This document shows, piece by piece, positions 25,769 to 34,836 of a DNA stretch of 64,000 nucleotides. The position numbers were made by a program, and so were the translations under genes. The stretch comes from Hyphomicrobiales bacterium (lineage in GTDB: Bacteria; Pseudomonadota; Alphaproteobacteria; Rhizobiales; Xanthobacteraceae). The notes beneath the pieces are model-generated. The model searched no databases, had not been told where the DNA came from, and was given only the letters and a program-made list of their open reading frames with translations. Location: the NCBI GenBank assembly GCA_021730985.1, contig JAKFYI010000011.1, positions 1-64,000 of the forward strand, given 5' to 3'. Numbering within the stretch: position 1 is the stretch's first letter; the number at the start of each line of letters is the position of its first letter.

Positions 25769-26773
25769 ATGCATGACTTGAACCGTATTTTCTTGGGCCG
25801 CGTTTCGCTCTCCGCCGTATCGCTGATCGCGTGGACCGGCCTTGCAGCGCCCGGCGACGCGTTTGCGCAGAAGTATCCCGAGCGCGAGGTCCGCATTATC
25901 AACCCTTATGCGCCCGGCGGCTCTGCCGACATCACCGGCCGCCTGCTCGCGCAAAAGATGGCCGAGATCATCGGTGGTCAGTTCATCGTCGAGAACCGGG
26001 CCGGCGCCGGCGGCAGCATCGGCGCCGAAGCGGTGGCGAAGGCAAGCCCGGACGGTCACACGCTGCTCTACTCAGCGGCCGGCCCGCTCGGCGTGAACCA
26101 CAAGCTCTTTGCCCGGCCTCCTGCCTACGATCCGGACACGGCCTTCACGCCGATTGCCGTGGTCGTGCTTACACCGATCGTGCTGGCTGCGACCCAGAAG
26201 CTTCCAGCCAACAACGTCAAAGAGCTGATCGAGCTGGCGCGCAAGCAGCCCGGCACGGTCAACTTCGGCTCCGCCGGCATCGGCTCCGCACCGCACCTCA
26301 GCGGCGAAATGTTCAAGAGCATGGCCAAGATCGATATCGCCCATGTTCCCTACAAGGGCACAGGTCCGGCGATGGCCGATCTGGTGGGCGGGCACATTCA
26401 AATCATGTTCGACCTGCTCCCGGCAGCGATCCAACAGATCAGGACCAATACCATCCGGGCGCTGGCGACGGCGGGCGCCAAGCGCGCCGCGGCGCTCCCC
26501 GATGTGCCGACGGTCAGCGAGCAGGGATTGACCGGCTTCGACACCTCGACCTGGTTCGCTCTGATGGCTCCCGCCGGCACGCCGGAACCAATCCTCGCCA
26601 GGCTGCGGTCGGCAGCGGCGCAAGCCCTGAAGTCCGATGAGATCATCAAGCGCTTTGCCGACCTCGGCTCCGAACCTGGCACCGCCGACGAGAAGGAGGC
26701 GCGGGCGTTCATCAAGTCCGAAGTCGACAAGTGGGCCGAAGTGGTCCGCATCTCCGGAGCGAAGGTGGATTAG
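25769..26773 (+). CDS. Orphan TTT receptor (Bug family)
   Basis: Periplasmic receptor of 334 residues. The signal segment SLSAVSLIAWTGLAAPGDAF is followed by AQKYPEREVRIINPY. The ligand motif is INPYAPGGSADITGRLLA and the second loop is HVPYKGTGPAMADLVGGHIQ. The ribosome site GAAGGAGA precedes ATG 25769. It has no adjacent TctA or TctB and is divergent from the decarboxylase-like gene at 25580. Substrate unknown, presumably an organic acid. Confidence 0.88.
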   Translation: MHDLNRIFLGRVSLSAVSLIAWTGLAAPGDAFAQKYPEREVRIINPYAPGGSADITGRLLAQKMAEIIGGQFIVENRAGAGGSIGAEAVAKASPDGHTLLYSAAGPLGVNHKLFARPPAYDPDTAFTPIAVVVLTPIVLAATQKLPANNVKELIELARKQPGTVNFGSAGIGSAPHLSGEMFKSMAKIDIAHVPYKGTGPAMADLVGGHIQIMFDLLPAAIQQIRTNTIRALATAGAKRAAALPDVPTVSEQGLTGFDTSTWFALMAPAGTPEPILARLRSAAAQALKSDEIIKRFADLGSEPGTADEKEARAFIKSEVDKWAEVVRISGAKVD

Positions 26774-26810
26774 CTGTTTTCCACCTGGACGCGCCTGCGA
26801 CAGCAAACGG

Positions 26811-26886
26811 TGTCATCGTCCGCGAACGCGGACGATCCAGTAAACACCGGCGCGTACTGGATGCCCCGCTTTCGCGGGGCATGACA
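26811..26886. repeat. Palindromic repeat, family B (copy 1)
   Basis: The 76-bp element begins TGTCAT and ends ATGACA. It contains the hairpins CGTCCGCGAACGCGGACG and GCCCCGCTTTCGCGGGGC around a central GATCCAGTA/TACTGGAT pair. Related copies lie at 32305, 52454, 60758 and 63222. It occupies the 142-bp gap between converging genes, where it may also act as a terminator. Confidence 0.75.
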
Positions 26887-26915
26887 GTCGGTGATTGTCG
26901 CTGACAGAGACGAAA

Positions 26916-27443
26916 TCACACCGCCTTCAGATGGTCGGCGCGGCGCTTGAACAATTCCTCGTCGGCGTAGCCCATGGTCTCCGGCTTGCCGCGTCCGATC
27001 ATCACCTGCATGTAGACAGGTTCGACGCCGTCGTTCTGGTAGCCGTGGATCACGCCGGCCGGACAGCAGATCGTGTCCCACGGGCCGAGACGCGTCGAGA
27101 CGCGATGGCCGCTTTCGTCCTCGACGAACACCGTCATGTAACCCTGCAACACAAAGAAGCACTCCTCGGCTTCGTGGGTGTGCGCGGCGTTGCCCTGGCC
27201 GACCGGGATGTACATCACCGACAGCGTGAAGTTGCCCGGCGGGATCACGGAGGAATCGCCGTGCTTGCCGGAACCGCCGGCGCCGATGAAGCGATGCTGG
27301 GCGCGCTTGTAGCCTTCGATCTTGGCGTCCTCGAACGCCGCCCAGTCGCCCTTCTTGTCGCGGAAGCGGCCGACGTACCTGTTCATGATCTCTTCGACCG
27401 GAACGCCTTCGAGTTCCTTCGGGCGCGGATGCCGTGCGGCCAT
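26916..27443 (-). CDS. Cupin-domain protein
   Basis: Protein of 175 residues with a cupin barrel in its C-terminal half. Motif 1 is NAAHTHEAEECFFVLQGYMT, with two His and a Glu as metal ligands, and motif 2 is CPAGVIHGYQNDG with the remaining His. It could be a metal-dependent dioxygenase, isomerase or sensor. The N-terminal 70 residues are not recognised. It stands 94 nt downstream of the molybdenum hydroxylase operon on the same strand and may be its last gene. Confidence 0.82.
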   Translation of the reverse strand: MAARHPRPKELEGVPVEEIMNRYVGRFRDKKGDWAAFEDAKIEGYKRAQHRFIGAGGSGKHGDSSVIPPGNFTLSVMYIPVGQGNAAHTHEAEECFFVLQGYMTVFVEDESGHRVSTRLGPWDTICCPAGVIHGYQNDGVEPVYMQVMIGRGKPETMGYADEELFKRRADHLKAV

Positions 27444-27537
27444 GGGTGGCTCCTGTTGTTCGATGATGTTGAGCAGAATCTAGTCTTGTGGGGTGGGCAA
27501 CGTCAACGAATGGCCGCCATGCGCGGCCCCAGGACCG

Positions 27538-29817
27538 TCACTCCGCCGCCTGCCGCGAGCCGGCCTGGACCAGCTCCCAGATGTAGCTTGGCGACAGCGG
27601 CAGCCGGCGCGGCTGCGCGCCGAACGACGACAGCGCATTCGCCACTGCGTTGGCCATCACGCCGCCCGCGGCCACGATGCCGCCCTCGCCCGCGCCCTTG
27701 GCGCCGAGCGGGTTGATCGGCGAGGGATAATCGTCGGTCACGAAGCAGCGCAAGTTGGGGAAGTCGGTCGCGGTCGGCAGCAGATAGTCGGCCAGCGAGC
27801 CGGTGAGAAACTGGCCCTGCTCGTCGTATTGCAGATGCTCCAGCATCGCGCCGCCGAGCCCCTGCACCAGCGAGCCGATGATCTGGCCGCGCAGCGTCAG
27901 CGGATTGATGGCACGGCCGACGTCCTGCACCACAACGTAGTCGAGAATCTGAACCTGGCCGAGCTTGGCATCGACCGTCACATGCGCGATGTGCGTGCCG
28001 TAGCTGTAGGTGTGCTTCTTGTTGAGGAACGCGCCTTCCGCCGTGAGACCGGCCAGTTCGGCGAGCGGGAACGACTTTCCGCCGCCGCTGACGGTGTCCT
28101 CGCCGATCTTCACTTCGTCAGGCCGGCAGCCGAGCTTCTTCGCGCCCGCCTCGCGGATCGCCGCCTGGAATTTTTCCGTGGCGTCGAGCAGCGCCGAGCC
28201 GCCCATCACGATCGAGCGCGAATGGTAGGCGCCATAGCCGTCGCTCACCGTGGTGGTCGAGCCGTGATAGACATGGCGGATCCGGTCCATCGGGATTTCC
28301 AGCGCGTCGGCGGCGATCTGCGCGAACACCGTCTCGACGCCCTGCCCCACCGCCGACGAACCCATGAACACCGTGATGGTGCCGTCACCGTTGACCTCGA
28401 GCCGCGCGCTTTCCTTCGGGCCGGCGGCGCCGCCTTCGACGAAGCACGCAATGCCCAGCCCGTGATATTTGCCGTCGATCAATTTGCCCGCGAATTTCGA
28501 CTTCTCTGCCCAGTTGAATTCCTTCAACGCGCGGTTCATCGCCTCGCTGTATTCGCCGCTGTCGTACTGGTCGTGCGCATCGGTCGGCTGCACAGAGGCA
28601 ATCGGATAGGGCTGCTCCGCCGCGGTCACAAGATTACGGCGGCGCATCTCGATCCGGTCGATGCCGAGATCGCCCGCCACCATGTCGAGCAGCCGCTCGA
28701 TGTAGAAGCTCGACTCGAACCGGCCCGGCCCGCGGTAGGTGCCGACCGGCGTCTTGTTGCTCATCCACAAATGCGAATCGAGCTTGACGTGCGGCACCCG
28801 GTACGGCCCGCCCATGAACTGCACCACGTTGCGCGCGCCGACCGCGCCGTTGGTGCGCATATACGCGCCCATGTCGGTGTGGACGTCGCCACGCAGGCCG
28901 ATGATGGTGCCGTCGCGCTCGCAGGCGATCTCGATATGCGCTTCGGTCTCGCGGGCGTGGTTCATCGCCATCAGGTTCTCGCGGCGGTCCTCGATCCATT
29001 TCACCGGGCGGTTGACGTGCCGCGCCGCGAACGGAATGAGGAAATCCTCCGGATAGAACTCGCCGCGCGCGCCGTAGCCGCCGCCGACGTCGTTCTCGAT
29101 CATCTCGATGGCAGATTCCGGCAGGCCAATTTGCTTGGCCAGGATGCGGCGGTTGAAGAACGGCACCTTGGCCGCGCCCGAAATGGTGAGACGGCCTTTG
29201 CCGGCGTCCCACTCCGCCATCACGCCGCGCGGCTCCATGGTGAGGCCGTAGTGCCGCCCGGTGTTGAGCTTTTCCTTGCGCGCGTAAGGCGCCTTGGCGA
29301 AGGCCGCGTCGGCGTCGCCCTTGCGGGAATAGAAAGTGAGCGAGCGGTTAGTGCCCGCCTGCTCGAACAGCAGGCTCTTGTTTTGCGCCGCGACCTGCCA
29401 CTCCGAGAACGCCGGCAGGTCGTCGATCTCGACGGCGATATGCTCCAGCGTGTCCTCGCCGATGGCAACGCTGGAGGCGAGCACGACCGCGAGTGGCTCG
29501 CCGACGTAGCGCACCTTGTCGTGGGCGATCACCGGCTGCTCGAACGGCTTGAACTCCGGGAGCGGCTGCAGCCGCATCGGGATGATCGGCGGCCCGTCCG
29601 GCATGTCCCTGGCGGTGATGACGCTGTGCACGCCTTCGATCTTCAACGCAGCGGAGGCGTCGATCGAGCGGATGCGGCCGTGCGCCACGGAGCTGCGCAA
29701 GATCACGGCGTAGAGCAGCCCCTCCGGCGCGAGATCGTCAACGTAGGTGCCCTTGCCGCGCAGGAAACGCAGGTCCTCGCGGCGCTCCATCGGCGCGCCG
29801 ATGAAGGTGTTCTTCAT
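27538..29817 (-). CDS. Molybdenum hydroxylase large subunit (CoxL/XdhB family), copy 1
   Basis: Molybdopterin-cytosine-type catalytic subunit of 759 residues, cytoplasmic. Conserved segments include MERREDLRFLRGKGTYVDD, DVGGGYGARGEFYPEDF, VGTYRGPGRFE and GSSAVGQGVETVFAQIA. The active-site glutamate lies in LGAKGAGEGGIVAAGG. It lacks the AYxCSFR loop of form I CO dehydrogenase, so it is an aldehyde- or N-heterocycle-type hydroxylase. It overlaps the iron-sulfur subunit by 4 nt and completes a medium-small-large operon. Start 29817 gives the family N-terminus MKNTFIGAPMERRED. Confidence 0.92.
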   Translation of the reverse strand: MKNTFIGAPMERREDLRFLRGKGTYVDDLAPEGLLYAVILRSSVAHGRIRSIDASAALKIEGVHSVITARDMPDGPPIIPMRLQPLPEFKPFEQPVIAHDKVRYVGEPLAVVLASSVAIGEDTLEHIAVEIDDLPAFSEWQVAAQNKSLLFEQAGTNRSLTFYSRKGDADAAFAKAPYARKEKLNTGRHYGLTMEPRGVMAEWDAGKGRLTISGAAKVPFFNRRILAKQIGLPESAIEMIENDVGGGYGARGEFYPEDFLIPFAARHVNRPVKWIEDRRENLMAMNHARETEAHIEIACERDGTIIGLRGDVHTDMGAYMRTNGAVGARNVVQFMGGPYRVPHVKLDSHLWMSNKTPVGTYRGPGRFESSFYIERLLDMVAGDLGIDRIEMRRRNLVTAAEQPYPIASVQPTDAHDQYDSGEYSEAMNRALKEFNWAEKSKFAGKLIDGKYHGLGIACFVEGGAAGPKESARLEVNGDGTITVFMGSSAVGQGVETVFAQIAADALEIPMDRIRHVYHGSTTTVSDGYGAYHSRSIVMGGSALLDATEKFQAAIREAGAKKLGCRPDEVKIGEDTVSGGGKSFPLAELAGLTAEGAFLNKKHTYSYGTHIAHVTVDAKLGQVQILDYVVVQDVGRAINPLTLRGQIIGSLVQGLGGAMLEHLQYDEQGQFLTGSLADYLLPTATDFPNLRCFVTDDYPSPINPLGAKGAGEGGIVAAGGVMANAVANALSSFGAQPRRLPLSPSYIWELVQAGSRQAAE

Positions 29818-30290
29818 CGCGCGCCGTCCTTCTTGTAGGCCGATCGCGCATCGAGCACCGCCTCGACGATCGAGATGTAGCCGGTGCAGCGGCAGATGTT
29901 GCCGGACAGAACCTCGCGCACCCGGTCGGCGTCGCAGTCCGGCTCCTCGGTCAGCAGCGCATGCGCCGTGGTGATGAAGCCAGGCGTGCAGAAGCCGCAT
30001 TGCAGGGCGTGGTGCTTGCGGAACGATTTCTGCAGCGGCGTCAGGTCGGCGTCGTTCGACAGTCCTTCGACGGTGACAACCTTGGCGCCGTCGGCCTGAA
30101 CCGCGAGCATCAGGCAGGAGCGCACCGCATCGCCGTTGACCAGCACGGTGCAGGCGCCGCACACGCCGTGCTCGCAGCCGATATGGGTGCCGGTGAGGCG
30201 CAGGTTTTGCCGCAGGCAGTCGGCCAGCGTGAGGCGCGGCTCGACATCGACCTCGACCTGTTTGCCGTTGACTTCGAATTTCGTGGTCAT
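29814..30290 (-). CDS. Molybdenum hydroxylase 2Fe-2S subunit (CoxS family)
   Basis: Electron-transfer subunit of 158 residues with two [2Fe-2S] clusters. The N-terminal plant-ferredoxin cysteines are in HIGCEHGVCGACTVLVNGDA plus a fourth in RSCLML. The C-terminal cluster uses CGFCTPGF and NICRCTGY. It passes electrons from the molybdenum subunit to the FAD subunit. It is 5 nt after the FAD gene and overlaps the large-subunit gene by 4 nt. It is the only small subunit in the window although three large subunits are present. Confidence 0.95.
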   Translation of the reverse strand: MTTKFEVNGKQVEVDVEPRLTLADCLRQNLRLTGTHIGCEHGVCGACTVLVNGDAVRSCLMLAVQADGAKVVTVEGLSNDADLTPLQKSFRKHHALQCGFCTPGFITTAHALLTEEPDCDADRVREVLSGNICRCTGYISIVEAVLDARSAYKKDGAR

Positions 30291-30295
30291 GGTGA

Positions 30296-31153
30296 CTACC
30301 CAGCCGCGCTTTTCAGCGCGCGTTCAAGCAACGTACCGGTCAGCGCACGGCGATAGGCAGCGCTGGCGTGAATGTCGTCCTGTGGCTCCACTTCGGCGGA
30401 CGCCGCAGCGGAAGCCTTGGCGATGGCCGCCTCATCGAGCGTGCTGCCGTTGATCGCGGCCTCGGCCTTGCCAAGCCGCCGCTGCTTTTCGCCCACGCCG
30501 ATCACGCCGACGTGGGCGTTCGAGGCTGTCCCTCCCGCATCCGGGTCGTAGAACACGGCGATGCCGGCCATGGCGAAATCGCCGCGGCGGCGCGCGAACT
30601 CCTGGAAGCCGAACCGCCGGCCTGCGGGCCACGCCGGCAATTTCACCTCGATCAATATCTCGTCGGGCTGGAGCGCCGTGGTCAGCGCGCCGAGGAAGAA
30701 GTCGGCAGCCTTGATGACGCGCTGGCCGCCCTTCCCCATGACCGTCATTTCGGCGTCGCAGGTCAACGCGATGCCCGGCATCTCGGCAGCCGGATCGGCG
30801 TGGCAGACGCTTCCGCCGACCGTGCCCCGATTCCGGATCTGGTAGTGCGCAACATGGGCGATCGCCGCCTGCAGCAATGGATGCGCCTGCGCCAGCCGCT
30901 TGTCGTCCTGGATGTCGCGCCAGCGCACCATCGCGCCAAGCCGCACGCCGTCCTTGTCGATGGCGATGCTCTTGAGGTCGGGGAGTTTACGCAGATCGAC
31001 CAGGAGCGACGGCTGCGCGATGCGGAACGCCATCATCGGCATCAGGCTCTGCCCGCCGGCCAGCGGCTTGGCCTCGCCGCCATGCGAGGCCAGCAGCGCC
31101 ACCGCCTCCTTTAGCGTGGCGGGAGCGGCATATTCGAAGGGAGGCAATTTCAT
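30296..31153 (-). CDS. Molybdenum hydroxylase FAD subunit (CoxM family)
   Basis: FAD-binding subunit of 285 residues. The FAD signature is AKPLAGGQSLMPMMAFR and a second is RNRGTVGGSVCHADPAAEM, followed by ARRRGDFAMAGIAVF of the CO-dehydrogenase flavoprotein C-terminal domain. The start at 31153 (MKLPPFEYAAPATLKEA) is the standard family N-terminus. It heads the three-gene operon and is divergent from the decarboxylase-like gene at 31294, with 140 bp between. It should reoxidise the enzyme by passing electrons to an acceptor. Confidence 0.93.
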   Translation of the reverse strand: MKLPPFEYAAPATLKEAVALLASHGGEAKPLAGGQSLMPMMAFRIAQPSLLVDLRKLPDLKSIAIDKDGVRLGAMVRWRDIQDDKRLAQAHPLLQAAIAHVAHYQIRNRGTVGGSVCHADPAAEMPGIALTCDAEMTVMGKGGQRVIKAADFFLGALTTALQPDEILIEVKLPAWPAGRRFGFQEFARRRGDFAMAGIAVFYDPDAGGTASNAHVGVIGVGEKQRRLGKAEAAINGSTLDEAAIAKASAAASAEVEPQDDIHASAAYRRALTGTLLERALKSAAG

Positions 31154-31293
31154 GCGGGGTATGCGCCTTCGAATGACACTGGAACGGTACCAAGGAGCTA
31201 CTATCCTCGCCCCTGCCAGACCCGTCAACGCGGCGTCCGGCAGACACCCTATGCTGGGGCCGAATGCCGCCGCAGCCTCCCGGAGAATGAGAA

Positions 31294-32283
31294 ATGGCTT
31301 TGTCCCTGAGCATGTCGGTCTGCAACTACGACCGCACCGCCGCGCTGTTCGATGGCCGCGTGTCGATCGAAGGCTGCGACGTCGCCGCGGCCGCGCTGGT
31401 GCCCGAGGAGTCGTTCCACCGCGCCTTCAAGTACCAGGAGTTCGACGTCACCGAAGTGTCGATGAGCAGCTACCTGCTCACCACGTCGCGCGGCGACGCG
31501 CACTACGTCGCGGTGCCTGCGTTCGTGTCGCGGCTGTTCCGGCACAGTGGCATCTACATCCGCACCGACCGCGGCATCAAAGGTCCGCAGGACCTCAAGG
31601 GCAAGATCGTGGGCCTGCCCGAATACCAGATGACCGCGAACGTCTGGGTGCGCGGCATGCTGCAGGACGAGCACGGCGTGAAGCCGTCCGACATCAAATG
31701 GCGCAACGGCGGACTGGAGGAAGCCGGCCGCGCCGAGCGTACCAAGATCTCGCTGCCGCCGGAGATCGAGTTGCAGGCGATCCCGAAGGACCGCACACTG
31801 AACGACATGTTGGCGAAGGGCGAGATCGACGCGTTGCTCAGCGCGCGCGCGCCATCATGCTTCCGCAGCGGCGCGCCGAACGTGGCGCGGCTGTTCCCGA
31901 ACTATCCGGAGGTCGAGGAGGCGTATTTCAAGAAGACCGGGCTGTTCCCGATCATGCACGCCATCGGCATCCGCAAGACGCTGGTGGAGAAGCATCCGTG
32001 GCTGGCGGTCAGCGTCTACAAGGCGTTTCTCGAAGCCAAGCGGCTGTGCATGCACGAGATGGGCGAGATCGGGCATCTGCACGTCACCCAGCCGTGGTCG
32101 GTGTTCGAGTACGAGCGGCTGAAGCGCGTGATGGGCGAGGACTACTGGAGCTACGGCGCCCACGAGAACAAGCACGGCCTGGAAACGCTGATGCGCTACT
32201 CGTTCGAGCAGGGTCTGGCGCCGCGCCAGGTGCCGCTGGACCAGATGTTCGCCAAATCGATCTATGAACTGTCGAAGGTGTAG
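31294..32283 (+). CDS. 4,5-dihydroxyphthalate decarboxylase-like protein (copy 2)
   Basis: Protein of 329 residues, paralogous to 24588 and 48528. Shared stretches include MSVCNYDRTAALFDG, FDVTEVSMSSYLLTTSRGD, VPAFVSRLFRHSGIYIRTD and IVGLPEYQMTANVWVRGM. No signal peptide is present. It has a binding-protein fold and is most likely a cytoplasmic decarboxylase-type enzyme. It lies between two molybdenum hydroxylase loci, consistent with decarboxylation of a hydroxylated aromatic or heterocyclic acid. GGAG precedes the start. Substrate inferred only by family and context. Confidence 0.82.
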   Translation: MALSLSMSVCNYDRTAALFDGRVSIEGCDVAAAALVPEESFHRAFKYQEFDVTEVSMSSYLLTTSRGDAHYVAVPAFVSRLFRHSGIYIRTDRGIKGPQDLKGKIVGLPEYQMTANVWVRGMLQDEHGVKPSDIKWRNGGLEEAGRAERTKISLPPEIELQAIPKDRTLNDMLAKGEIDALLSARAPSCFRSGAPNVARLFPNYPEVEEAYFKKTGLFPIMHAIGIRKTLVEKHPWLAVSVYKAFLEAKRLCMHEMGEIGHLHVTQPWSVFEYERLKRVMGEDYWSYGAHENKHGLETLMRYSFEQGLAPRQVPLDQMFAKSIYELSKV

Positions 32284-32304
32284 GATCGCTGCATCAATCT
32301 CTGC

Positions 32305-32385
32305 TGTCATGCCCGCGAAAGCGGGCATCCAGTACCCGAGACCGTTCAGCGATTACTGGATCGCCCGCTTTCGCGGGCTATGACA
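32305..32385. repeat. Palindromic repeat, family B (copy 2)
   Basis: Begins TGTCAT and ends ATGACA, with hairpins GCCCGCGAAAGCGGGC and GCCCGCTTTCGCGGGC and the central ATCCAGTA...TACTGGAT pair. It lies between the converging ends of the decarboxylase-like gene and the second hydroxylase large subunit and fills the 108-bp gap. Confidence 0.75.
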
Positions 32386-32391
32386 TCGCAT

Positions 32392-34698
32392 CTAGGGCAT
32401 CGGCCTTCGCTTCTCCTGGATCAACTCCCAGACCCGCGACGGCGACAGCGGCAACACCCTCGGCTCGACGCCGAGCGACGACAGCGCGTTCGCCACCGCG
32501 TTCGCAATCACGCCACCGACCGGAATGATGCCACCCTCGCCCGCGCCCTTGGCGCCGAGCGGGTTGTGCGGCGCAGGCCGCAGTTCCAGCGCAAAGGCGC
32601 GAATGACGGGAAAGTCTCCGGCGCTGGGCATGAGGTAGTCGGCCAGCGAGCCGGTCAGCAGTTGGCCTTCGTCGTCGTGGATCAGATGCTCCAGCAGCGT
32701 ACCGCCGAGCCCCTGCACGATCGCGCCCATGCACTGGCCGTGCAGCGTGAGCGGATTGACGATGCGGCCGACATCCTCGACCGCCACGTAGTCGATCAGC
32801 GAGACATAGCCGGTGCCGGGATCGACCGCGACATGCGCCGCATGCGAGCCGTAGCTGTAGGTGCGCTTGTTGCTGGCGTGGGTGCCTTCGACTGAAATAC
32901 CGGCGAGCGCGCTCCAGGGCATCGACTTGCCGCCCGGAGCGACGATTGCCTCGGCGGCGATCGAGATGTCCGCCGGCGCGCAGCCGAACCTTTTCGCCGC
33001 GGTCTCGCGCATCGCCACCTTCAGATTTTCGGCGGCGTTCAGGATCGCGGAGCCGCCCATCACGGTCGAGCGCGAACTGAAAGAGCCGTAACCGCGGCTG
33101 AGATGCGTGGTCGAGCCGTGCATCACGGCGTGGATGCGGTCCATCGGCAGATCCAGCGCATCCGCCGCGATCTGGGCGAACACCGTCTCGATGCCCTGGC
33201 CGATCCCGGACGAACCGATGAAGACATCGACCCTGCCGTCGCCGGTCAGCGCCAGCCTTGCGTTCTCGCGCGGGCCGGTGCCGCCGCCCTCGAGATAGCA
33301 GCCGACCGCGATGCCGTGATAGCGGCCATCGATCAGGCGCCCCTGCAGTTTCGATTTCCCGGCCCAGCCGAATTCGGCGAGGCACCTGTCGAGCGTCGCC
33401 TGATAGTCGCCATTGTCGGTCTCGGTGCCGATGTTGAGCGGCATCACCGTGGGGAGCTTCCACGGCATCTCGGCTTCGCTGACCAGGTTGCGCCGGCGGA
33501 ACTCGACCCGGTCGATGCCGAGCTCGCGCGCCGCGATGTCAAACAGCCGCTCGCGGAAGAAATCCGCCTCGAACCGCCCCGGCCCGCGATAGGTGCCGGA
33601 CGGCGTCTTGTTGGTGACAAGCAGATCGATGTCGGCCTGGATATTGTGGATGCGATAGGGCCCCGACAGCACCTGCGCGATGTTGCGCGCCGCGGTCAGG
33701 CCGTTGGTGCGGACATAAGCGCCGAGATCGACCGCGCCTCGGCCACGCAAGCCAAGGATGGTGCCGTCGCGATCGCAGGCGATCTCCAGCTCGCATTCGG
33801 CGTCGCGCGAGTGATTGGTGGCGAGCAGATGCTCGCGGCGGTCCTCGATCCATTTCACCGCGCGGCCGAGGTGGCGCGCCGCGAACGGGATCAGAAAGTC
33901 CTCCGGATAGTATTCGCCGCGAAGTCCGAACCCGCCGCCGATATCGGACTCGATCATGGTGATTGCGTCCCCGGCCAGCCCGAGGTGCGCCGCCAGGATA
34001 TCGCGGTTGTGGAACGGAACCTTCGCGGCGCCGGACACCGTAAGGTGCTTGCGTCGCTCGTCCCACTCCGCAAGCAGCCCGCGCGGCTCCATCGGCACGC
34101 CGGTGTGCCGCTGCACTTCGAACCGCTCTCGCCGCACGTAGGGCGCATCCTTGAACGCGGCCTTGGCGTTGCCGAGCGAAGCGGTCAGCGTGCCGACCAG
34201 GTTGCTGCGCTCCCCGTGCAGCAGGCTCGCACCGGCCCGCGAGGCGGCGCGGCTCGCCACCGCGGGCAAGGCTTCGATATCGACCGCGATGGCGTCGAGC
34301 GCGTCCTCGGCCAGCGCCGCGCTGTCGGCCACCACCAGTGCGAGCGGCTCACCGACATAGCGGACCTTGTCGTGGGCGATGACCGCCTGCTGGAAGTGCG
34401 CGTATTGCGGCAACAATTCCTGGCGCATGCCGATGATGGGAACGGCGCCCAGGCTCTGCGCCACGTCGGCCGCGGTCAGCACCGCGTGAACACCGGGCCG
34501 CCGGCGCGCCGCCGACGCATCGACGCCGCGGATGTATCCGTGGGCGATCGAGCTGCGCAGCACCACGGCATGAAGCGCGCCCTCGCGCGGCACGTCATCG
34601 ACGTACTGGCCCCGGCCGCGCAGGAAGCGCAAATCCTCGACGCGCTCGACCGGGCTGCCGATCAGGCGGTTGCCGCTTGGCTTATGCGCGATGTCCAC
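32392..34698 (-). CDS. Molybdenum hydroxylase large subunit, orphan copy 2
   Basis: Catalytic subunit of 768 residues, closely related to copy 1 at 27538. It shares DIGGGFGLRGEYYPEDFLIP, SGTYRGPGRFEADFF, GSSGIGQGIETVFAQIA and the glutamate motif LGAKGAGEGGIIPVGG. No FAD or iron-sulfur subunit gene adjoins it on either side, unlike copy 1. It either borrows the subunits at 29814-31153 or is expressed elsewhere with other partners. It is full-length with no frameshift, so it is unlikely to be a relic. Confidence 0.9.
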   Translation of the reverse strand: MDIAHKPSGNRLIGSPVERVEDLRFLRGRGQYVDDVPREGALHAVVLRSSIAHGYIRGVDASAARRRPGVHAVLTAADVAQSLGAVPIIGMRQELLPQYAHFQQAVIAHDKVRYVGEPLALVVADSAALAEDALDAIAVDIEALPAVASRAASRAGASLLHGERSNLVGTLTASLGNAKAAFKDAPYVRRERFEVQRHTGVPMEPRGLLAEWDERRKHLTVSGAAKVPFHNRDILAAHLGLAGDAITMIESDIGGGFGLRGEYYPEDFLIPFAARHLGRAVKWIEDRREHLLATNHSRDAECELEIACDRDGTILGLRGRGAVDLGAYVRTNGLTAARNIAQVLSGPYRIHNIQADIDLLVTNKTPSGTYRGPGRFEADFFRERLFDIAARELGIDRVEFRRRNLVSEAEMPWKLPTVMPLNIGTETDNGDYQATLDRCLAEFGWAGKSKLQGRLIDGRYHGIAVGCYLEGGGTGPRENARLALTGDGRVDVFIGSSGIGQGIETVFAQIAADALDLPMDRIHAVMHGSTTHLSRGYGSFSSRSTVMGGSAILNAAENLKVAMRETAAKRFGCAPADISIAAEAIVAPGGKSMPWSALAGISVEGTHASNKRTYSYGSHAAHVAVDPGTGYVSLIDYVAVEDVGRIVNPLTLHGQCMGAIVQGLGGTLLEHLIHDDEGQLLTGSLADYLMPSAGDFPVIRAFALELRPAPHNPLGAKGAGEGGIIPVGGVIANAVANALSSLGVEPRVLPLSPSRVWELIQEKRRPMP

Positions 34699-34836
34699 GA
34701 TTTCTGCCGCCTAGCTTGATGCCGGCACACACTAAAGGCGTCGGCGGGCGGGACAAGCCCGGCCCCGGCATGGAAGGATGCGGGCCGAAGCTGGCGGCGA
34801 TATAGTCGCGCAACAGCGAGTTAAGGGAGGCGCGCC

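Noticed and set aside
27493..29838. A 781-codon open frame antisense to the first hydroxylase large subunit
   Set aside because: No recognisable motif and a biased composition; the opposite strand encodes a complete hydroxylase.
29814..31153. Form I carbon monoxide dehydrogenase
   Set aside because: The large subunit lacks the AYxCSFR active-site loop; it reads TYRGPGR, so another hydroxylase type is more likely.
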